Source: Sepiola atlantica
Lineage: Eukaryota > Mollusca > Cephalopoda > Sepiida > Sepiolidae
Assembly (NCBI GenBank): GCA_963556195.1
Contig: CAUVYP010001203.1
Span: 1-64,000, forward strand
DNA: 64,000 nucleotides
Direction: 5' to 3'
Made by a program: the position numbers and the translations under genes. Positions 40,398-54,902 of the stretch are shown piece after piece; the first letter of the stretch is position 1, and every line of letters starts with the position of its first letter. Below the pieces are notes generated by a model that was given only the letters and a program-made list of their open reading frames with translations, was not told the DNA's origin and searched no databases.

Positions 40398-43300
40398 TTA
40401 GTGCGATTTTAAGTTGATATCGCTTTTGTTTATAACTTCCACATTTATGAGAATTGTGCTCTGAAACTTTGCAGACATTAGCGGACACACATTTTCTACT
40501 GAAGTACCAAGTTTCAGAAGTTCAGCTCTTGTACTCTCGGAGATATGTCGATACTAACTGAATACGCAAAACATCAACAAAATTTAGTGCGATTTAAAAG
40601 GTATATCGCTTGTGTTAATAACTTCCACATTTATAAGAATTGTGCTACGAAACTTTGCAGACATTAGCCAACACACTTTTTCAACTGAAGTACCAAGTTT
40701 CAGAAGTTCAGCTCTTGTACTCTCGGAGATATGTCGATACAAACTGAATACGCAAAACATCAACAAAATTTAGTGCGATTTAAAAGGTATATCGCTTGTG
40801 TTAATAACTTCCACATTTATAAGAATTGTGCTACGAAACTTTGCAGACATTAGCAGACACACATTTTCCACTGAAGTACGAAGTTTCAGAAGTTCAGCTC
40901 TTGTACTCCCGGAGATATGTCGATACAAACTGAATACGCAAAACATCAACAAAATTTAGTGCGATTTTAAGTTGATATCGCTTTTGTTTATAACTTCCAC
41001 ATTTATGAGAATTGTGCTCCGAGACTTTGCAGACAATAGCAGACACACATTTTCTACTGAAGTACGAAGTTTCAGAAGTTCAGCTTTTGTACTCCCGGAG
41101 ATATGTCGATACAAACTGAATACGCAAAACATCAACAAAATTTAGTGCGATTTAAAAGGTATATGGCTTGTGTTAATAACTTCCACATTTATAAGAATTG
41201 TGCTACGAAACTTTGCAGACATTAGCCGACACACATTTTCCACTGAAGTACGAAGTTTCAGAAGTTCAGCTCTTGTACTCCCGGAGATATGTCGATACAA
41301 ACTGAATACGCAAAACATCAACAAAATTTAGTGCGATTTTAAGTTGATATCGCTTTTGTTTATAACTTTCACATTTATAAGAATTGTGCTCCGAAACTTT
41401 GCAGACAATAGTGGACACATATTTTCTACTGAAGTACGAAGTTTCAGAAGTTCAGCCCTTGTACTCCCGGAGATATGTCGATACAAACTGAATACGCAAA
41501 ACATCAACAAAATTTAGTGCGATTTTAAGTTGATATCGCTTTTGTTTAAAACTTCCACATTTATAAGAATTGTGCTCCGAAACTTTGCAGACAATAGCAG
41601 ACACACATTTTCTACTGAAGTACGAAGTTTCAGAAGTTCAGCTTTTGTACTCCCGGAGATATGTCGATACAAACTGAATACGCAAAACATCAACAAAATT
41701 TAGTGCGATTTAAAAGGTATATGGCTTGTGTTAATAACTTCCACATTTATAAGAATTGTGCTACGAAACTTTGCAGACATTAGCCGACACACATTTTCCA
41801 CTGAAGTACGAAGTTTCAGAAGTTCAGCTCTTGTACTCCCGGAGATATGTCGATACAAACTGAATACGCAAAACATCAACAAAATTTAGTGCGATTTTAA
41901 GTTGATATCGCTTTTGTTTATAACTTCCACATTTATAAGAATTGTGCTCCGAAACTTTGCAGACAATAGTGAACACATATTTTCTACTGAAGTACGAAGT
42001 TTCAGAAGTTCAGCTCTTGTACTCCCGGAGATATGTCGATACAAACTGAATACGCAAAACATCAACAAAATTTAGTGCGATTTTAAGTTGATATCGCTTT
42101 TGTTTATAACTTCCACATTTATGAGAATTGTGCTCTGAAACTTTGCAGACATTAGCGGACACACATTTTCTACTGAAGTACCAAGTTTCAGAAGTTCAGC
42201 TCTTGTACTCTCGGAGATATGTCGATACTAACTGAATACGCAAAACATCAACAAAATTTAGTGCGATTTAAAAGGTATATCGCTTGTGTTAATAACTTCC
42301 ACATTTATAAGAATTGTGCTACGAAACTTTGCAGACATTAGCCAACACACTTTTTCAACTGAAGTACCAAGTTTCAGAAGTTCAGCTCTTGTACTCTCGG
42401 AGATATGTCGATACAAACTGAATACGCAAAACATCAACAAAATTTAGTGCGATTTAAAAGGTATATCGCTTGTGTTAATAACTTCCACATTTATAAGAAT
42501 TGTGCTACGAAACTTTGCAGACATTAGCAGACACACATTTTCCACTGAAGTACGAAGTTTCAGAAGTTCAGCTCTTGTACTCCCGGAGATATGTCGATAC
42601 AAACTGAATACGCAAAACATCAACAAAATTTAGTGCGATTTTAAGTTGATATCGCTTTTGTTTATAACTTCCACATTTATGAGAATTGTGCTCCGAGACT
42701 TTGCAGACAATAGCAGACACACATTTTCTACTGAAGTACGAAGTTTCAGAAGTTCAGCTTTTGTACTCCCGGAGATATGTCGATACAAACTGAATACGCA
42801 AAACATCAACAAAATTTAGTGCGATTTAAAAGGTATATGGCTTGTGTTAATAACTTCCACATTTATAAGAATTGTGCTACGAAACTTTGCAGACATTAGC
42901 CGACACACATTTTCCACTGAAGTACGAAGTTTCAGAAGTTCAGCTCTTGTACTCCCGGAGATATGTCGATACAAACTGAATACGCAAAACATCAACAAAA
43001 TTTAGTGCGATTTTAAGTTGATATCGCTTTTGTTTATAACTTTCACATTTATAAGAATTGTGCTCCGAAACTTTGCAGACAATAGTGGACACATATTTTC
43101 TACTGAAGTACGAAGTTTCAGAAGTTCAGCCCTTGTACTCCCGGAGATATGTCGATACAAACTGAATACGCAAAACATCAACAAAATTTAGTGCGATTTT
43201 AAGTTGATATCGCTTTTGTTTATAACTTCCACATTTATGAGAATTGTGCTCTGAAACTTTGCAGACATTAGCGGACACACATTTTCTACTGAAGTACGAA

Positions 43301-45047
43301 GTTTCAGAAGTTCAGCTCTTGTACTCCCGGAGATATGTCGATACTAACTGAATACGCAAAACATCAACAAAATTTAGTGCGATTTAAAAGGTATATCGCT
43401 TGTGTTAATAACTTCCACATTTATAAGAATTGTGCTACGAAACTTTGCAGACATTAGCCAACACACTTTTTCAACTGAAGTACCAAGTTTCAGAAGTTCA
43501 GCTCTTGTACTCTCGGAGATATGTCGATACAAACTGAATACGCAAAACATCAACAAAATTTAGTGCGATTTAAAAGGTATATCGCTTGTGTTAATAACTT
43601 CCACATTTATAAGAATTGTGCTACGAAACTTTGCAGACATTAGCCGACACACATTTTCTACTGAAGTACCAAGTTTCAGAAGTTCAGCTCTTGTACTCCC
43701 GGAGATATGTCGATACAAACTGAATACGCAAAACATCAACAAAATTTAGTGCGATTTTAAGTTGATATCGCTTTTGTTTATAACTTCCACATTTATGAGA
43801 ATTGTGCTCCGAGACTTTGCAGACAATAGCAGACACACATTTTCTACTGAAGTACGAAGTTTCAGAAGTTCAGCTTTCGTACTCCCGGAGATATGTCGAT
43901 ACAAACTGAATACGCAAAACATCAACAAAATTTAGTGCGATTTTAAAGGTATATGGCTTCTGTTAATAACTTCCACATTTATAAGAATTGTGCTACGAAA
44001 CTTTGCAGACATTAGCCGACACACATTTTCCACTGAAGTACGAAGTTTCAGAAGTTCAGCTCTTGTACTCCCGGAGATATGTCGATACAAACTGAATACG
44101 CAAAACATCAACAAAATTTAGTGCGATTTTAAGTTGATATCGCTTTTGTTTATAACTTCAACATTTATAAGAATTGTGCTCCGAAACTTTGCAGACAATA
44201 GTGGACACATATTTTCTACTGAAGTACGAAGTTTCAGAAGTTCAGCTCTTGTACTCCCGGAGATACGTCGATACAAACTGAATACGCAAAACATCAACAA
44301 AATTTAGTGCGATTTTAAGTTGATATCGCTTTTGTTTATAACTTCCACATTTATAAGAATTGTGCTCCGAAACTTTGAGGACAATAGTGGACACATATTT
44401 TCTACTGAAGTACGAAGTTTCAGAAGTTCAGCCCTTGTACTCCCGGAGATATGTCGATACAAACTGAATACGCAAAACATCAACAAAATTTAGTGCGATT
44501 TTAAGTTGATATCGCTTTTGTTTAAAACTTCCACATTCATAAGAATTGTGCTCCGAAACTTTGCAGACAATAGCAGACACACATTTTCTACTGAAGTACG
44601 AAGTTTCAGAAGTTCAGCTTTTGTACTCCCGGAGATATGTCGATACAAACTGAATACGCAAAACATCAACAAAATTTAGTGCGATTTAAAAGGTATATGG
44701 CTTGTGTTAATAACTTCCACATTTATAAGAATTGTGCTACGAAACTTTGCAGACATTAGCCGACACACATTTTCCACTGAAGTACGAAGTTTCAGAAGTT
44801 CAGCTCTTGTACTCCCGGAGATATGTCGATACAAACTGAATACGCAAAACATCAACAAAATTTAGTGCGATTTTAAGTTGATATCGCTTTTGTTTATAAC
44901 TTCCACATTTATAAGAATTGTGCTCCGAAACTTTGCAGACAATAGTGGACACATATTTTCTACTGAAGTACGAAGTTTCAGAAGTTCAGCCCTTGTACTC
45001 CCGGAGATATGTCGATACAAACTGAATACGCAAAACATCAACAAAAT
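40398..45047. repeat. 25-unit higher-order repeat, copy 1
   Basis: 4650 bp built from sub-blocks of 9, 6 and 10 units (starting 40398, 42072 and 43188). Each sub-block starts with the gatactaactg (TAG) unit followed by an f unit. Markers are ctccgagac (40956, 42630, 43746), aactttcac (41328, 43002), ttttaaaggt with gcttctgtt (43932), agatacgtc (44118), tttgaggac (44304) and acattcata (44490). All return in the same order from 45048. Confidence 0.92.
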
Positions 45048-48000
45048 TTAGTGCGATTTTAAGTTGATATCGCTTTTGTTTATAACTTCCACATTTATGA
45101 GAATTGTGCTCTGAAACTTTGCAGACATTAGCGGACACACATTTTCTACTGAAGTACCAAGTTTCAGAAGTTCAGCTCTTGTACTCTCGGAGATATGTCG
45201 ATACTAACTGAATACGCAAAACATCAACAAAATTTAGTGCGATTTAAAAGGTATATCGCTTGTGTTAATAACTTCCACATTTATAAGAATTGTGCTACGA
45301 AACTTTGCAGACATTAGCCAACACACTTTTTCAACTGAAGTACCAAGTTTCAGAAGTTCAGCTCTTGTACTCTCGGAGATATGTCGATACAAACTGAATA
45401 CGCAAAACATCAACAAAATTTAGTGCGATTTAAAAGGTATATCGCTTGTGTTAATAACTTCCACATTTATAAGAATTGTGCTACGAAACTTTGCAGACAT
45501 TAGCAGACACACATTTTCCACTGAAGTACGAAGTTTCAGAAGTTCAGCTCTTGTACTCCCGGAGATATGTCGATACAAACTGAATACGCAAAACATCAAC
45601 AAAATTTAGTGCGATTTTAAGTTGATATCGCTTTTGTTTATAACTTCCACATTTATGAGAATTGTGCTCCGAGACTTTGCAGACAATAGCAGACACACAT
45701 TTTCTACTGAAGTACGAAGTTTCAGAAGTTCAGCTTTTGTACTCCCGGAGATATGTCGATACAAACTGAATACGCAAAACATCAACAAAATTTAGTGCGA
45801 TTTAAAAGGTATATGGCTTGTGTTAATAACTTCCACATTTATAAGAATTGTGCTACGAAACTTTGCAGACATTAGCCGACACACATTTTCCACTGAAGTA
45901 CGAAGTTTCAGAAGTTCAGCTCTTGTACTCCCGGAGATATGTCGATACAAACTGAATACGCAAAACATCAACAAAATTTAGTGCGATTTTAAGTTGATAT
46001 CGCTTTTGTTTATAACTTTCACATTTATAAGAATTGTGCTCCGAAACTTTGCAGACAATAGTGGACACATATTTTCTACTGAAGTACGAAGTTTCAGAAG
46101 TTCAGCCCTTGTACTCCCGGAGATATGTCGATACAAACTGAATACGCAAAACATCAACAAAATTTAGTGCGATTTTAAGTTGATATCGCTTTTGTTTAAA
46201 ACTTCCACATTTATAAGAATTGTGCTCCGAAACTTTGCAGACAATAGCAGACACACATTTTCTACTGAAGTACGAAGTTTCAGAAGTTCAGCTTTTGTAC
46301 TCCCGGAGATATGTCGATACAAACTGAATACGCAAAACATCAACAAAATTTAGTGCGATTTAAAAGGTATATGGCTTGTGTTAATAACTTCCACATTTAT
46401 AAGAATTGTGCTACGAAACTTTGCAGACATTAGCCGACACACATTTTCCACTGAAGTACGAAGTTTCAGAAGTTCAGCTCTTGTACTCCCGGAGATATGT
46501 CGATACAAACTGAATACGCAAAACATCAACAAAATTTAGTGCGATTTTAAGTTGATATCGCTTTTGTTTATAACTTCCACATTTATAAGAATTGTGCTCC
46601 GAAACTTTGCAGACAATAGTGAACACATATTTTCTACTGAAGTACGAAGTTTCAGAAGTTCAGCTCTTGTACTCCCGGAGATATGTCGATACAAACTGAA
46701 TACGCAAAACATCAACAAAATTTAGTGCGATTTTAAGTTGATATCGCTTTTGTTTATAACTTCCACATTTATGAGAATTGTGCTCTGAAACTTTGCAGAC
46801 ATTAGCGGACACACATTTTCTACTGAAGTACCAAGTTTCAGAAGTTCAGCTCTTGTACTCTCGGAGATATGTCGATACTAACTGAATACGCAAAACATCA
46901 ACAAAATTTAGTGCGATTTAAAAGGTATATCGCTTGTGTTAATAACTTCCACATTTATAAGAATTGTGCTACGAAACTTTGCAGACATTAGCCAACACAC
47001 TTTTTCAACTGAAGTACCAAGTTTCAGAAGTTCAGCTCTTGTACTCTCGGAGATATGTCGATACAAACTGAATACGCAAAACATCAACAAAATTTAGTGC
47101 GATTTAAAAGGTATATCGCTTGTGTTAATAACTTCCACATTTATAAGAATTGTGCTACGAAACTTTGCAGACATTAGCAGACACACATTTTCCACTGAAG
47201 TACGAAGTTTCAGAAGTTCAGCTCTTGTACTCCCGGAGATATGTCGATACAAACTGAATACGCAAAACATCAACAAAATTTAGTGCGATTTTAAGTTGAT
47301 ATCGCTTTTGTTTATAACTTCCACATTTATGAGAATTGTGCTCCGAGACTTTGCAGACAATAGCAGACACACATTTTCTACTGAAGTACGAAGTTTCAGA
47401 AGTTCAGCTTTTGTACTCCCGGAGATATGTCGATACAAACTGAATACGCAAAACATCAACAAAATTTAGTGCGATTTAAAAGGTATATGGCTTGTGTTAA
47501 TAACTTCCACATTTATAAGAATTGTGCTACGAAACTTTGCAGACATTAGCCGACACACATTTTCCACTGAAGTACGAAGTTTCAGAAGTTCAGCTCTTGT
47601 ACTCCCGGAGATATGTCGATACAAACTGAATACGCAAAACATCAACAAAATTTAGTGCGATTTTAAGTTGATATCGCTTTTGTTTATAACTTTCACATTT
47701 ATAAGAATTGTGCTCCGAAACTTTGCAGACAATAGTGGACACATATTTTCTACTGAAGTACGAAGTTTCAGAAGTTCAGCCCTTGTACTCCCGGAGATAT
47801 GTCGATACAAACTGAATACGCAAAACATCAACAAAATTTAGTGCGATTTTAAGTTGATATCGCTTTTGTTTATAACTTCCACATTTATGAGAATTGTGCT
47901 CTGAAACTTTGCAGACATTAGCGGACACACATTTTCTACTGAAGTACGAAGTTTCAGAAGTTCAGCTCTTGTACTCCCGGAGATATGTCGATACTAACTG

Positions 48001-49697
48001 AATACGCAAAACATCAACAAAATTTAGTGCGATTTAAAAGGTATATCGCTTGTGTTAATAACTTCCACATTTATAAGAATTGTGCTACGAAACTTTGCAG
48101 ACATTAGCCAACACACTTTTTCAACTGAAGTACCAAGTTTCAGAAGTTCAGCTCTTGTACTCTCGGAGATATGTCGATACAAACTGAATACGCAAAACAT
48201 CAACAAAATTTAGTGCGATTTAAAAGGTATATCGCTTGTGTTAATAACTTCCACATTTATAAGAATTGTGCTACGAAACTTTGCAGACATTAGCCGACAC
48301 ACATTTTCTACTGAAGTACCAAGTTTCAGAAGTTCAGCTCTTGTACTCCCGGAGATATGTCGATACAAACTGAATACGCAAAACATCAACAAAATTTAGT
48401 GCGATTTTAAGTTGATATCGCTTTTGTTTATAACTTCCACATTTATGAGAATTGTGCTCCGAGACTTTGCAGACAATAGCAGACACACATTTTCTACTGA
48501 AGTACGAAGTTTCAGAAGTTCAGCTTTCGTACTCCCGGAGATATGTCGATACAAACTGAATACGCAAAACATCAACAAAATTTAGTGCGATTTTAAAGGT
48601 ATATGGCTTCTGTTAATAACTTCCACATTTATAAGAATTGTGCTACGAAACTTTGCAGACATTAGCCGACACACATTTTCCACTGAAGTACGAAGTTTCA
48701 GAAGTTCAGCTCTTGTACTCCCGGAGATATGTCGATACAAACTGAATACGCAAAACATCAACAAAATTTAGTGCGATTTTAAGTTGATATCGCTTTTGTT
48801 TATAACTTCAACATTTATAAGAATTGTGCTCCGAAACTTTGCAGACAATAGTGGACACATATTTTCTACTGAAGTACGAAGTTTCAGAAGTTCAGCTCTT
48901 GTACTCCCGGAGATACGTCGATACAAACTGAATACGCAAAACATCAACAAAATTTAGTGCGATTTTAAGTTGATATCGCTTTTGTTTATAACTTCCACAT
49001 TTATAAGAATTGTGCTCCGAAACTTTGAGGACAATAGTGGACACATATTTTCTACTGAAGTACGAAGTTTCAGAAGTTCAGCCCTTGTACTCCCGGAGAT
49101 ATGTCGATACAAACTGAATACGCAAAACATCAACAAAATTTAGTGCGATTTTAAGTTGATATCGCTTTTGTTTAAAACTTCCACATTCATAAGAATTGTG
49201 CTCCGAAACTTTGCAGACAATAGCAGACACACATTTTCTACTGAAGTACGAAGTTTCAGAAGTTCAGCTTTTGTACTCCCGGAGATATGTCGATACAAAC
49301 TGAATACGCAAAACATCAACAAAATTTAGTGCGATTTAAAAGGTATATGGCTTGTGTTAATAACTTCCACATTTATAAGAATTGTGCTACGAAACTTTGC
49401 AGACATTAGCCGACACACATTTTCCACTGAAGTACCAAGTTTCAGAAGTTCAGCTCTTGTACTCCCGGAGATATGTCGATACAAACTGAATACGCAAAAC
49501 ATCAACAAAATTTAGTGCGATTTTAAGTTGATATCGCTTTTGTTTATAACTTCCACATTTATAAGAATTGTGCTCCGAAACTTTGCAGACAATAGTGGAC
49601 ACATATTTTCTACTGAAGTACGAAGTTTCAGAAGTTCAGCCCTTGTACTCCCGGAGATATGTCGATACAAACTGAATACGCAAAACATCAACAAAAT
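45048..49697. repeat. 25-unit higher-order repeat, copy 2
   Basis: Exact length match (4650 bp) to copy 1, with the same 9 + 6 + 10 sub-blocks starting at 45048, 46722 and 47838. The one difference I found by comparing unit translations is the unit at 49326 (accaag where 44676 has acgaag). The TAG unit expected after 49697 is replaced by an e unit, which marks the end of the duplication. Confidence 0.92.
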
Positions 49698-51371
49698 TTA
49701 GTGCGATTTTAAGTTGATATCGCTTTTGTTTATAACTTCCACATTTATCAGAATTGTGCTCTGAAACTTTGCAGACATTAGCGGACACACATTTTCTACT
49801 GAAGTACCAAGTTTCAGAAGTTCAGCTCTTGTACTCCCGGAGATATGTCGATACAAACTGAATACGCAAAACATCAACAAAATTTAGTGCGATTTAAAAG
49901 GTATATCGCTTGTGTTAATAACTTCCACATTTATAAGAATTGTGCTACGAAACTTTGCAGACATTAGCCAACACACTTTTTCAACTGAAGTACCAAGTTT
50001 CAGAAGTTCAGCTCTTGTACTCTCGGAGATATGTCGATACAAACTGAATACGCAAAACATCAACAAAATTTAGTGCGATTTAAAAGGTATATCGCTTGTG
50101 TTAATAACTTCCACATTTATAAGAATTGTGCTACGAAACTTTGCAGACATTAGCCGACACACACTTTCCACTGAAGTACGAAGTTTCAGAAGTTCAGCTC
50201 TTGTACTCCCGGAGATATGTCGATACAAACTGAATACGCAAAACATCAACAAAATTTAGTGCGATTTTAAGTTGATATCGCTTTTGTTTATAACTTCCAC
50301 ATTTATAAGAATTGTGCTCCGAAACTTTGCAGACAATAGCAGACACACAATTTCTACTGAAGTACGAAGTTTCAGAAGTTCAGCTTTTGTACTCCCGGAG
50401 ATATGTCGATACAAACTGAATACGCAAAACATCAACAAAATTTAGTGCGATTTAAAAGGTATATGGCTTGTGTTAATAACTTCCACATTGATAAGAATTG
50501 TGCTACGAAACTTTGCAGACATTAGCCGACACACATTTTCCACTGAAGTACGAAGTTTCAGAAGTTCAGCTCTTGTACTCCCGGAGATATGTCGATACAA
50601 ACTGAATACGCAAAACATCAACAAAATTTAGTGCGATTTTAAGTTGATATCGCTTTTGTTTATAACTTCCACATTTATAAGAATTGTGCTCCGAAACTTT
50701 GAGGACAATAGTGGACACATATTTTCTACTGAAGTACGAAGTTTCAGAAGTTCAGCCCTTGTACTCCCGGAGATATGTCGATACAAACTGAATACGCAAA
50801 ACATCAACAAAATTTAGTGCGATTTTAAGTTGATATCGCTTTTGTTTAAAACTTCCACATTCATAAGAATTGTGCTCCGAAACTTTGCAGACAATAGCAG
50901 ACACACATTTTCTACTGAAGTACGAAGTTTCAGAAGTTCAGCTTTTGTACTCCCGGAGATATGTCGATACAAACTGAATACGCAAAACATCAACAAAATT
51001 TAGTGCGATTTAAAAGGTATATGGCTTGTGTTAATAACTTCCACATTTATAAGAATTGTGCTACGAAACTTTGCAGACATTAGCCGACACACATTTTCCA
51101 CTGAAGTACGAAGTTTCAGAAGTTCAGCTCTTGTACTCCCGGAGATATGTCGATACAAACTGAATACGCAAAACATCAACAAAATTTAGTGCGATTTTAA
51201 GTTGATATCGCTTTTGTTTATAACTTCCACATTTATAAGAATTGTGCTCCGAAACTTTGCAGACAATAGTGGACACATATTTTCTACTGAAGTACGAAGT
51301 TTCAGAAGTTCAGCCCTTGTACTCCCGGAGATATGTCGATACAAACTGAATACGCAAAACATCAACAAAAT
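49698..51371. repeat. Nine-unit tandem, copy 1
   Basis: 1674 bp. Markers are acactttcc (50070), cacacaattt (50256), cattgataag (50442), tttgaggac (50628) and acattcata (50814). The last four units resemble the end of the 25-unit repeat (48954-49697), so this tandem grew out of that edge. Confidence 0.87.
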
Positions 51372-52301
51372 TTAGTGCGATTTTAAGTTGATATCGCTTT
51401 TGTTTATAACTTCCACATTTATCAGAATTGTGCTCTGAAACTTTGCAGACATTAGCGGACACACATTTTCTACTGAAGTACCAAGTTTCAGAAGTTCAGC
51501 TCTTGTACTCCCGGAGATATGTCGATACAAACTGAATACGCAAAACATCAACAAAATTTAGTGCGATTTAAAAGGTATATCGCTTGTGTTAATAACTTCC
51601 ACATTTATAAGAATTGTGCTACGAAACTTTGCAGACATTAGCCAACACACTTTTTCAACTGAAGTACCAAGTTTCAGAAGTTCAGCTCTTGTACTCTCGG
51701 AGATATGTCGATACAAACTGAATACGCAAAACATCAACAAAATTTAGTGCGATTTAAAAGGTATATCGCTTGTGTTAATAACTTCCACATTTATAAGAAT
51801 TGTGCTACGAAACTTTGCAGACATTAGCCGACACACACTTTCCACTGAAGTACGAAGTTTCAGAAGTTCAGCTCTTGTACTCCCGGAGATATGTCGATAC
51901 AAACTGAATACGCAAAACATCAACAAAATTTAGTGCGATTTTAAGTTGATATCGCTTTTGTTTATAACTTCCACATTTATAAGAATTGTGCTCCGAAACT
52001 TTGCAGACAATAGCAGACACACAATTTCTACTGAAGTACGAAGTTTCAGAAGTTCAGCTTTTGTACTCCCGGAGATATGTCGATACAAACTGAATACGAA
52101 AAACATCAACAAAATTTAGTGCGATTTAAAAGGTATATGGCTTGTGTTAATAACTTCCACATTGATAAGAATTGTGCTACGAAACTTTGCAGACATTAGC
52201 CGACACACATTTTCCACTGAAGTACGAAGTTTCAGAAGTTCAGCTCTTGTACTCCCGGAGATATGTCGATACAAACTGAATACGCAAAACATCAACAAAA
52301 T
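51372..52301. repeat. Nine-unit tandem, copy 2 (5 units)
   Basis: Repeats 49698-50627 with acactttcc, cacacaattt and cattgataag. A private tacgaaaaac occurs at about 52096. Confidence 0.87.
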
Positions 52302-52487
52302 TTAGTGCGATTTTAAGTTGATATCGCTTTTGTTTATAACTTCCACATTTATAAGAATTGTGCTCCGAAACTTTGCAGACATTAGCCAACACACTTTTTC
52401 TACTGAAGTACGAAGTTTCAGAAGTTCAGCTCTTGTACTCCCGGAGATATGTCGATACAAACTGAATACGCAAAACATCAACAAAAT
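52302..52487. repeat. Satellite unit with a conversion-like patch
   Basis: A d-type start and a non-f end flank a short f-type patch (ttagccaacacactttttc, about positions 81-99), after which tactgaagtacg resumes. A short two-sided exchange fits better than one crossover. Confidence 0.7.
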
Positions 52488-54161
52488 TTAGTGCGATTTT
52501 AAGTTGATATCGCTTTTGTTTATAACTTCCACATTTATAAGAATTGTGCTCCGAAACTTTGCAGACAATAGTGGACACATATTTTCTACTGAAGAACGAA
52601 GTTTCAGAAGTTCAGCCCTTGTACTCCCGGAGATATGTCGATACAAACTGAATACGCAAAACATCAACAAAATTTAGTGCGATTTTAAGTTGATATCGCT
52701 TTTGTTTATAACTTCCACATTTATAAGAATTGTGCTCTGAAACTTTGCAGACATTAACGGACACACATTTTCTACTGAAGTACCAAGTTTCAGAAGTTCA
52801 GCTCTTGTACTCCCGGAGATATGTCGATACAAACTGAATACGCAAAAACTCAACAAAATTTAGTGCGATTTAAAAGGTATATCGCTTGTGTTAATAACTT
52901 CCACATTTATAAGAATTGTGCTACGAAACTTTGCAGACATTAGGCGACACACATTTTCTACTGAAGTACGAAGTTTCAGAAGTTCAGCTCTTGTACTCCC
53001 GGAGATATGTCGATACAAACTGAATACGCAAAACATCAACAAAATTTAGTGCGATTTTAAGTTGATATCGCTTTTGTTTATAACTTCCACATTTATAAGA
53101 ATCTTGCTCCGAAACTTTGCAGACATTAGCCGACACACATTTTCTACTGAAGTACGCAGTTTCAGAAGTTCAGCTCTTGTACTCCCGGAGATATGTCGAT
53201 ACAAACTGAATACGCAAAACATCAACAAAATTTAGTGCGATTTAAAAGGTATATCGCTTGTGTTAATAAGTTCCACATTTATAAGAATTGTGCTACGAAA
53301 CTTTGCAGAAAATAGCAGACACACATTTTCTACTGAAGTACGAAGTTTCAGAAGTTCAGCTTTTGTACTCCCGGAGATATGTCGATACAAACTGAATACG
53401 CAAAACATCAACAAAATTTAGTGCGATTTAAAAGGTATATGGCTTGTGTTAATAACTTCCACATTTATAAGAATTGTGCTACGAAACTTTGCAGACATTA
53501 GCCGACACACATTTTCCACTTAAGTACGAAGTTTCAGAAGTTCAGCTCTTGTACTCCCGGAGATATGTCGATACAAACTGAATACGCAAAACATCAACAA
53601 AATTTAGTGCGATTTTAAGTTGATATCGCTTTTGTTTATAACTTCCACATTTATAAGAATCTTGCTCCGAAACTTTGCAGACATTAGCCGACACACATTT
53701 TCTACTGAAGTACGCAGTTTCAGAAGTTCAGCTCTTGTACTCCCGGAGATATGTCGATACAAACTGAATACGCAAAACATCAACAAAATTTAGTGCGATT
53801 TAAAAGGTATATCGCTTGTGTTAATAACTTCCACATTTATAAGAATTGTGCTACGAAACTTTGCAGAAAATAGCAGACACACATTTTCTACTGAAGTACG
53901 AAGTTTCAGAAGTTCAGCTTTTGTACTCCCGGAGATATGTCGATACAAACTGAATACGCAAAACATCAACAAAATTTAGTGCGATTTAAAAGGTATATGG
54001 CTTGTGTTAATAACTTCCACATTTATAAGAATTGTGCTACGAAACTTTGCAGACATTAGCCGACACACATTTTCCACTTAAGTACGAAGTTTCAGAAGTT
54101 CAGCTCTTGTACTCCCGGAGATATGTCGATACAAACTGAATACGCAAAACATCAACAAAAT
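52488..54161. repeat. Six-unit block with an internal three-unit duplication (9 units)
   Basis: The six units from 52488 have the markers gaagaacgaag, attaacgg with gcaaaaactc, aatcttgct, cagaaaatag and cacttaagta. They return at 55278 and 60858. Here only, the last three (53046-53603) are duplicated directly at 53604-54161 with a period of 558 bp. The cacttaagta units (53418 and 53976) have TAA in the minus-strand frame. Confidence 0.88.
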
Positions 54162-54719
54162 TTAGTGCGATTTTAAGTTGATATCGCTTTTGTTTATAAC
54201 TTCCACATTTATAAGAATTGTGCTCCGAAACTTTGCAGACAATAGTGGACACATATTTTCTACTGAAGTACGAAGTTTCAGAAGTTCAGCCCTTGTACTC
54301 CCGGAGATATGTCGATACAAACTGAATACGCAAAACATCAACAAAATTTAGTGCGATTTTAAGTTGATATCGCTTTTGTTTATAACTTCCACATTTATAA
54401 GAATTGTGCTCTGAAACTTTGCAGACATTAGCGGACACACATTTTCTACTGAAGTACCAAGTTTCAGAAGTTCAGCTCTTGTACTCCCGGAGATATGTCG
54501 ATACAAACTGAATACGCAAAACATCAACAAAATTTAGTGCGATTTAAAAGGTATATCGCTTGTGTTAATAACTTCCACATTTATAAGAATTGTGCTACGA
54601 AACTTTGAAGACATTAGCCGACACACATTTTCCACTGAAGTACCAAGTTTCAGAAGTTCAGCTCTTGTAATCCCGGAGATATGTCGATACAAACTGAATA
54701 CGCAAAACATCAACAAAAT
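54162..54719. repeat. Three linking satellite units
   Basis: Types d and e, then a unit with tttgaagac and gtaatcccgg. They precede the left limit of the 30-unit repeat. Confidence 0.78.
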
Positions 54720-54902
54720 ATAGTGCGATTTTAAGTTGATATCGCTTTTGTTTATAACTTCCACATTTATAAGAATTGTGCTCCGAAACTTTGCAGACAA
54801 TAGCAGACACACATTTTCTACTGAAGTACGAAGTTTCAGAAGTTCAGCTTTTGTACTCCCGGAGATATGTCGATACAAACTGAATACGCAAAACATCAAC
54901 AA
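54534..54902 (-). other. Read-through frame over two satellite units, probably not a gene
   Basis: A T to A change at 54720 turns the unit's TAA into TAT, joining two unit frames into 122 codons counted from a TTG. The translation is the same short repeat twice, joined by YILL. There is no separate start context and no sign of selection on the reading frame. I record it only because it is one of three places where the periodic stop is lost. Confidence 0.35.
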
